Source: a virus
Direction: 5' to 3' (one strand)
Length of the DNA stretch: 42,979 bases
IMG/VR virus record: IMGVR_UViG_3300046507_000409
Location: 1 to 42,979 of that record
A program made the position numbers and the translations under genes. The notes below the pieces were generated by a model that worked only from the letters and a program-made list of their open reading frames with translations, was not told the origin of the DNA and searched no databases. Shown here piece after piece: positions 39,178-42,979 of this stretch (its first letter is position 1; each line of letters begins with the position of its first letter).

Positions 39178-39469
39178 GGTGTTTTGCTCTTTGGTGAGAC
39201 TGTGGAGTGAGCAGCAACCAAGAACCCAGTGGGCAATTGGCTGCGAGGGGTAGCTTGCTCTTCGGAGCCGACTGCCTCGTATCGCAGAACCTGGCAGACA
39301 TGAGCGCCTCCAGATATTGACGACTTTTTCGGATCCTCATCCGACGATCGGGGCACGTCACCGGCTTTCGCCGCCAATAACCCCTGGGCCTGATCGCATC
39401 CCGTTCCTTGCCCAAACATCAACCAACGACCGAACCGGTTCGCGTCATTCCGTTGGCTCTGATGGTATC
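39178..39469. other. Stretch without a credible gene between cI and the small RNA
   Basis: About 290 bases with no gene that has a start signal. Minus-strand frames of 85-108 codons cross it (39150-39476), but they run antisense into the cI end and lack ribosome binding sites. The composition is less codon-like than the neighbours. It might hold an antisense RNA to cI or the long cI 3' untranslated region. Confidence 0.3.
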
Positions 39470-39498
39470 TTGGCAAACCGTTTCGGATGCGGTATAAA
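39470..39498 (+). promoter_or_regulatory. Promoter of the candidate small RNA
   Basis: TTGGCA (39470-39475), a 17-base spacer and TATAAA (39493-39498) make one of the best sigma-70-type promoters in the window. Expected start is about 39505. No gene with a ribosome binding site follows; the next element is the terminator at 39542. Confidence 0.7.
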
Positions 39499-39504
39499 CT
39501 GCAT

Positions 39505-39583
39505 CACTGGTTTGTCGGCCAAGACATCTGCACCAGTCATAGCCCCGGCTCTCGCAAAAGAGCGCGGGGCATTTCTTTTTCTT
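39505..39583 (+). ncRNA. Candidate phage small RNA (about 80 nt)
   Basis: The transcript from the promoter above would be about 80 bases. It would contain an outer pair ACTGGT (39506-39511) with ACCAGT (39532-39537) and then a strong terminator hairpin with a U-rich end, a typical bacterial sRNA design. It lies between cI and the left operators, on the plus strand, with no overlapping gene. A regulatory role in the lysis-lysogeny choice or on host messages is possible; the target is unknown. Confidence 0.6.
39542..39583 (+). terminator. Strong intrinsic terminator
   Basis: GCCCCG-GCTCT (39542-39552) pairs with AGAGC-G-CGGGGC (39559-39570), apart from a bulged base, around a CGCAAA-like loop, followed by ATTTCTTTTTCTT. 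It ends the small RNA and any read-through from cI. Confidence 0.75.
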
Positions 39584-39604
39584 ACATCTCGATTCGACAT
39601 TTAG

Positions 39605-39676
39605 CAACACGCAACAACGCTAATCGTGTTGGCATGTCTGTTTTCAACATTTTATGTGTTGACATGGTTCGTGTTG
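39605..39676. promoter_or_regulatory. Left operators of the immunity region
   Basis: Three 17-base sites of the same 7-3-7 type as the right operators: CAACGCT-AAT-CGTGTTG (39615-39631), CAACATT-TTA-TGTGTTG (39645-39661) and TGACATG-GTT-CGTGTTG (39660-39676). Centres lie at 39623, 39653 and 39668, all multiples of 15 bases apart. An extra half-site CAACACG is at 39605-39611. The last pair overlaps by 2 bases, exactly as the right pair does. Confidence 0.7.
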
Positions 39677-39686
39677 CTGCTATTCT
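39659..39686 (+). promoter_or_regulatory. PL-like early promoter
   Basis: TTGACA (39659-39664), a 16-base spacer and TATTCT (39681-39686) form a promoter on the plus strand, with an expected start near 39693. The operator 39660-39676 begins one base after the T of TTGACA, the same offset as at the cro promoter. It should drive the operon through the recombination, modification and integrase genes. Confidence 0.7.
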
Positions 39687-39692
39687 CTTCCT

Positions 39693-39989
39693 CACAAGCA
39701 GCGGAAACGAAGACGGTTCGCCTGATCTTTCCAAAGCTTGTTGTGAAGCAAGTTGCTCAAGCAGTCGAAGCCCAATCGGGAGAACGGCCATGTGAACCGC
39801 AGCTGAGTGCCAGCAGGACGATAAGGGCTTCGGGAACTGCCCTACCGAAGCATCAGGTTCAAGGGCTCAAAAACAGACTTTTTGAAAACTCTGAGACTGC
39901 CTTCCTGAGCAAGAAGTCAAAAGGCTCACACCACCGGGAACGAAGCATCCAAGGATGATCTTCCCGAACAACTGAAGGGGATGAAGAAA
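39693..39989 (+). promoter_or_regulatory. Untranslated leader of the PL-like operon
   Basis: About 300 bases before the first confident gene. GCTTCGG (39827-39833) pairs with CCGAAGC (39845-39851), and CAAAAA (39871-39876) with TTTTTG (39882-39887 region). No gene with a ribosome binding site is seen; a frame from 39626 begins within the operators. Such leaders in lambdoid phages hold antitermination (nut/put-like) sites; this is inferred from position. Confidence 0.4.
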
Positions 39990-40319
39990 ATGAACGTTTT
40001 TAAGGAAAACATGGTTGATCAGGCAAAGGCTGAAACCAGCTGCGGCAATCCGTTGCGTGATCCGAGCGCCATTGAGCGTCGTCTGACGCATTTCGCTCAG
40101 ATGACCGGAGGGAACGGCTTCCGCATCCCAGCCAAATCCAGCAACGGAAAGCGCGCTGAAAAGCAGGCAAAGGCTCATGAGCGCGCGATGAGGCAGTTCC
40201 GCAAGGAGCGCGAGATTGGCACGAACCCCCGCTTCCACCATGGCAGCTATGTCAACCCGACAGCCGTTTATGAGCGCTGGGACAAGGCATCAAAAGCTTG
40301 GGACGCGGCAAACGCCTAA
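39990..40319 (+). CDS. First gene of the PL-like operon, basic protein (possible antiterminator)
   Basis: A 109-residue basic protein. GAAGGGG at 39974-39980 touches the in-frame ATG at 39981 but lies 9 bases from the ATG at 39990, so 39990 is favoured. The centre KSSNGKRAEKQAKAHERAMR with following QFRKEREIG is rich in Lys and Arg, like an RNA-binding helix. It occupies the place of lambda N. No sequence family is recognised, so an antiterminator role is only a positional suggestion. Confidence 0.6.
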   Translation: MNVFKENMVDQAKAETSCGNPLRDPSAIERRLTHFAQMTGGNGFRIPAKSSNGKRAEKQAKAHERAMRQFRKEREIGTNPRFHHGSYVNPTAVYERWDKASKAWDAANA

Positions 40320-40355
40320 CCCCTTCCCGAACAACGCAAACCGAGGATGAGGGAA

Positions 40356-40745
40356 ATGCCACGCAATCTTGTCATCGACAGCAACCACACCCTGATAGCC
40401 CGCGACAACCTCAGGGGAAAAGAATACCTGCGAGATAGCACGTTCTTCGGACGCGAACTCACCATGGAGGACGTTATCGATGAGGTTGGTGATGACGCTT
40501 CTGTCATTTATCGCCTCGACGTCTCAAGCATGTCTGCCGAAGACATCACTGAACAGGTAGCGCTTGCCTGGATTCAGGAGAAGGACGATCAGGAATTCGG
40601 CCTTGACGATGAGCGCACATTCCCTCTTTACGTTCGCGATAGTGACGCATGGAAGCGCTGGAACAACCTTCCCGTCACTCGCCCTCATATCCCCCACAAT
40701 TCAAAGGCTCGCCTTGAGTACAGAGATCTTGGAGAGCGGGCATGA
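40356..40745 (+). CDS. Hypothetical early protein
   Basis: A 129-residue acidic protein, MPRNLVIDSNHTLIARDNLR onwards, with a central EDVIDEVGDDASVIYRLDVS segment. GAGGG lies 4 bases upstream of 40356, while the in-frame ATG at 40347 has poor spacing. It couples by ATGA to the next gene. No domain recognised. Confidence 0.6.
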   Translation: MPRNLVIDSNHTLIARDNLRGKEYLRDSTFFGRELTMEDVIDEVGDDASVIYRLDVSSMSAEDITEQVALAWIQEKDDQEFGLDDERTFPLYVRDSDAWKRWNNLPVTRPHIPHNSKARLEYRDLGERA

Positions 40746-40951
40746 AAACGAGCGTGACCTTCGAAGTCGACCAGAACGAACTGTTCGACATGCTCAAGAC
40801 GATGAAGGGCGACTTTTCGTTGCTCGGCGTCCGACTGGTCGAGCAACTCCTTCAAAACGAAACGAGCTTCTTCGATGCACTCGGCATGGCCGTTTATGGC
40901 GTGACCGTTGCGTCCAGACAAGCTGTCGAGCCTGAAGGCGGTGACGCATGA
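40742..40951 (+). CDS. Hypothetical small early protein
   Basis: A 69-residue acidic protein, MKTSVTFEVDQNELFDMLKT onwards, with helices around ELFDMLKTMKGDFSLLGVRLVEQLL. It overlaps both neighbours by ATGA. No family recognised. Confidence 0.6.
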   Translation: MKTSVTFEVDQNELFDMLKTMKGDFSLLGVRLVEQLLQNETSFFDALGMAVYGVTVASRQAVEPEGGDA

Positions 40952-41172
40952 TCCCCTGCTCCATGCGCGGCGTCGAATGTGACTGCCCTCCATCCCTTTG
41001 CAAGGCGGCTCCGGCCTCTGCCCCTGTCTTCCTTCCGAAGCTTCGGGATTTCATAGCGCTCTTCGCCTTCGCAACCTTCATGTCCCTCATAGCCTTTGCA
41101 TCGCTCTGGACTGAAAACCAGAGGCTCATGGCTCAGGACCAGATTGACCAGGAGATCTCATGGCAACGCTGA
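40948..41172 (+). CDS. Small membrane protein with Cys-rich N-terminus
   Basis: A 74-residue protein with four Cys in its first 18 residues (MIPCSMRGVECDCPPSLC) and one membrane helix (about 32-52, DFIALFAFATFMSLIAFASLW). It overlaps the next gene by 13 bases. Role unknown. Confidence 0.55.
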   Translation: MIPCSMRGVECDCPPSLCKAAPASAPVFLPKLRDFIALFAFATFMSLIAFASLWTENQRLMAQDQIDQEISWQR

Positions 41173-41384
41173 GCAAACTTAAATATATCGTGATTGGAGA
41201 TGAGGTTCAAGTCTTTGGTGATTGGTATCCTGTCATTGGATACTCTCTGCTGATAGAGAGAGGGAATACAACCGGATCAGTATTCTCAAGTAAAAAATAC
41301 GGCAACTGCGAGCCGTGCTTGGGATATCGTATTAATTACTCTGACATAACTGCAGTTCGTCCCTCAAACCAGGGGGAAGAGTGA
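41160..41384 (+). CDS. Hypothetical small early protein
   Basis: A 74-residue protein, probably a small beta-fold (YIVIGDEVQVFGDWYPVIGY). GGAG at 41151-41154 is 5 bases before the ATG. Base composition is more AT-rich than the neighbours (around 41160-41340), which may mean recent acquisition. Confidence 0.6.
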   Translation: MATLSKLKYIVIGDEVQVFGDWYPVIGYSLLIERGNTTGSVFSSKKYGNCEPCLGYRINYSDITAVRPSNQGEE

Positions 41385-41551
41385 TGGTTATTTCAGATCG
41401 CCTTTCCTTCCAAAGCCATCTGGATACCGCCGCCTCGAAGCGCAGGAACGCAAACATGTTCCTCCGCATGGGAGATCGATGGTCCCACCGCCAGTACATG
41501 CATCAAGCCTTGTTCTACCTGAAACTCGCACGCCAGTGGAGGCGGAAATGA
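41384..41551 (+). CDS. Hypothetical small basic protein
   Basis: A 55-residue Arg-rich protein starting in a TGATG overlap at 41382-41386 and ending in ATGA with the Gp157-like gene. The end (YMHQALFYLKLARQWRRK) is a basic helix. No family recognised. Confidence 0.5.
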   Translation: MVISDRLSFQSHLDTAASKRRNANMFLRMGDRWSHRQYMHQALFYLKLARQWRRK

Positions 41552-42051
41552 GCTATAATTTCCAGAGCGCTGCAGTCGTTCGCTCTCAGATCCTCTCGCT
41601 GATCGCCGTCTATCCTGAGATTGAGGAAGACGCAACATTGCTGGCCGATATGGTCGAAGGCGAGACCGATCTTCACTTAGTCCTCGGCAAGCTTGTCTCA
41701 GAGCGTCGGGAAGCCGAAACGTTGGCTTCGGCAATCAAGGACCGTGAGAACGATCTTTCGGAACGTCGGAAGCGCTTTGAGCGCAAGGCCGATGGCGTCA
41801 AGAAGATCATGCTGCAGCTCATGGAAGTAGCGCACCAGGACAAGGTGACACTGCCGGAAGCTACACTGTCAATCACCAAGGCGCGCTCGTCAGTCGAGAT
41901 CGTTAACGTTGACGATTTGCCTCAGGGGTATTTTCGTACAGAGCGGAAAGCTCTTTCCTCAGAAATTAAAACGGCTCTTGAAGCCGGTGAGAAAGTTCCT
42001 GGCGCCGAACTGAAACTTGGCGTTGCTGGCCTGACCGTGAGGACGAAGTGA
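41548..42051 (+). CDS. Siphovirus Gp157-like protein
   Basis: A 167-residue protein with the layout of the Gp157 family of phage recombination/replication modules: an N-terminal helix, a long coiled coil (about 60-105, SAIKDRENDLSERRKRFERK) and a conserved C-terminal section with LPEATLSITKARSSVEIVN and LPQGYFRTER. It lies just before the annealing-protein region, usual for this family. Start 41548 overlaps the previous stop by ATGA. Biochemical function is not established. Confidence 0.7.
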   Translation: MSYNFQSAAVVRSQILSLIAVYPEIEEDATLLADMVEGETDLHLVLGKLVSERREAETLASAIKDRENDLSERRKRFERKADGVKKIMLQLMEVAHQDKVTLPEATLSITKARSSVEIVNVDDLPQGYFRTERKALSSEIKTALEAGEKVPGAELKLGVAGLTVRTK

Positions 42052-42518
42052 TGGATAACATTTCAGACTTCTGCCGCTTCATGCTGCTTACCGAAATTGG
42101 GAAAGAAAAGGGAGCGTGCTGGGAATGGAAGGGGAGCCGTCCAGGTGGGAAATACGGCCATTTCAGCTTTGAATATAAAGCGGTCAAGGCACATCGCTGG
42201 ATATACGAGAAAATCGTCGGCGAAATACCATCAGGTCTGCTGGTGAGACACAAATGCGATAACCCAGGTTGCGTCAATCCTGATCATCTCGAAGTTGGTA
42301 CGCAGGCCGAAAACGTCTCTGACATGTACGAGCGCTGCAGAGCGCATGATCGCAAAGGCCAAAATCATCCTATGAGCCGCCTCACTGCCGAGGACGTGGT
42401 TGAGATCAGACGGCTTCGCGATTGCGGCGCTACTGAAGCATCAGTAGCTGCAAAGTTTGGCATTGGGCGCGGACAGGTAGGGAAAATTCACCGTAGAGAG
42501 AATTGGGGCCACGTATGA
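42051..42518 (+). CDS. HNH homing-type endonuclease
   Basis: A 155-residue protein. The HNH core reads AHRWIYEKIVGEIPSGLLVR, then HKCDNPGCVNPDHLEVGT with NVSDM following, typical of free-standing phage HNH endonucleases. A C-terminal HTH (about residues 110-150, AEDVVEIRRLRDCGATEASV) fits target recognition. It sits between the Gp157-like and annealing genes with TGATG and ATGA overlaps. GTG at 42048 is an alternative start. Confidence 0.8.
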   Translation: MDNISDFCRFMLLTEIGKEKGACWEWKGSRPGGKYGHFSFEYKAVKAHRWIYEKIVGEIPSGLLVRHKCDNPGCVNPDHLEVGTQAENVSDMYERCRAHDRKGQNHPMSRLTAEDVVEIRRLRDCGATEASVAAKFGIGRGQVGKIHRRENWGHV

Positions 42519-42979
42519 CAGATAATCTTGCGCTTTGGCGTCAAGTCGAAAAGACGCCGACCGAGCACACAAAAAAGATAACCGGAAAGTCGTATCAGGG
42601 CACCTCCCCCAAGCCTCATTACCTTATCCAGAAGGCAACAGAGACATTCGGGCCTTGCGGTATTGGCTGGGGGTTCACGGTTGAGGAGCGCATTGAAGGT
42701 GGCGCTCTGATCGCTGACGGCTTCTTTGAAAAGATGCACATCGCCAAAGTCAAGGTTTGGTACAAATGGAACGGCGAGCGCGGCGAAGTCGAACACATCG
42801 GCGGAACGGTCTTCAGCGGAAAATACTCCAGCGGGAAGACCTTCACCGACGAAGACGCCCCGAAGAAGTCCGTTACGGACGCCTTGGTAAAGGCCCTGTC
42901 TATGATCGGCTTTGCCGGCGATATCTTCATGGGAAGGTATGATGACAGCAAGTACATAAGCGACTTGAAGCGCGAGGAA
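42515..42979 (+). CDS. Candidate single-strand annealing/recombination protein, N-terminal part (continues at 1-303)
   Basis: 155 codons up to the window end without a stop; the frame continues at base 1 for 100 codons, giving 255 residues. The opening NLALWRQVEKTPTEHTKKIT, then FGPCGIGWGFTVEE and the segment DEDAPKKSVTDALVKALSMI with GFAGDIFMG following resemble phage proteins of the ERF/Sak/Rad52-like type, in which the xTDALxKALxxxGF helix is typical. It should pair complementary strands in phage recombination, working with NinB. Family assignment is by recall of pattern. Confidence 0.65.
   Translation, partial: MTDNLALWRQVEKTPTEHTKKITGKSYQGTSPKPHYLIQKATETFGPCGIGWGFTVEERIEGGALIADGFFEKMHIAKVKVWYKWNGERGEVEHIGGTVFSGKYSSGKTFTDEDAPKKSVTDALVKALSMIGFAGDIFMGRYDDSKYISDLKREE

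Noticed and set aside
39150-39476. Minus-strand gene of 85-108 codons downstream of cI
   Set aside because: No ribosome binding site, runs antisense into the cI end, and the composition is not that of the neighbouring genes. A vague recollection of similar peptides in Rhizobiales genomes could not be verified.
39626-39958. Plus-strand 110-codon frame after the left operators
   Set aside because: Its first codons lie in the operators and upstream of the predicted transcript start, and no ribosome binding site precedes any internal ATG.

Overview
The window reads as a complete, circularly closed genome of a temperate short-tailed (P22-like) phage of about 43 kb that infects an alphaproteobacterium, most likely Rhizobiales (Rhizobium, Agrobacterium, Ensifer or a relative). 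Two observations support closure. The open frame that runs off the right edge (from 42515) continues in frame at base 1 and stops at 303, giving one protein of 255 residues inside a recombination operon. The attachment site also lies in the interior, with phage genes on both sides. The host guess rests on the attachment core, which is the 3' part of a tRNA-Lys(CUU) gene of alphaproteobacterial type, and on the general character of the proteins.

Transcription is divergent from an immunity region at about 38.4-39.7 kb. A LexA/S24-type CI repressor (38476-39177, plus) faces a Cro-like gene (38144-38401, minus) across paired operators. A second operator module of the same architecture lies at 39.6 kb, in front of a plus-strand promoter. 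Between cI and that promoter is a strong candidate for a small RNA of about 80 nt with its own promoter and terminator. The plus-strand (PL-like) operon runs from 39.7 kb through the window ends to the integrase at 6.7 kb. It holds small early genes, a Gp157-like protein, an HNH endonuclease, a candidate annealing protein, NinB, a DUF968-like nuclease, a short DpdA-type transglycosylase beside a YhhQ/VUT-type queuosine-precursor transporter, several small unknowns, and a tyrosine integrase followed by attP with four arm-type repeats.

The minus-strand (PR-like) operon runs from cro down to about 31.6 kb. It carries small early genes, a multi-HTH/HNH protein, HTH proteins, a RusA-like resolvase, an adenine-type and a C5-cytosine DNA methyltransferase, a protein with a DnaA domain IV and a candidate late regulator. 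No helicase or primase was recognised, so replication probably relies on the host. After a gap of about 490 bases the late genes follow on the same strand: small terminase, large terminase, portal, scaffold, capsid, decoration, adaptors, a gp10-like tail hub, GNAT-like protein, S74-tipped protein, virion lysozyme, ejection protein, tail fibre, a secreted alpha/beta hydrolase, holin, SAR-type endolysin, overlapping spanins and an SGNH-hydrolase appendage. A few plus-strand genes (6989-7774, 13347-13517, 35982-36233) interrupt this layout and look like accessory cargo.

The most interesting features are: the two-gene DpdA plus precursor-transporter cassette, which suggests 7-deazaguanine DNA modification by salvage; the duplicated operator/promoter module; the small RNA; a run of perfect inverted repeats at 36.0-36.16 kb; and a methyltransferase gene that appears to be coding in two frames.
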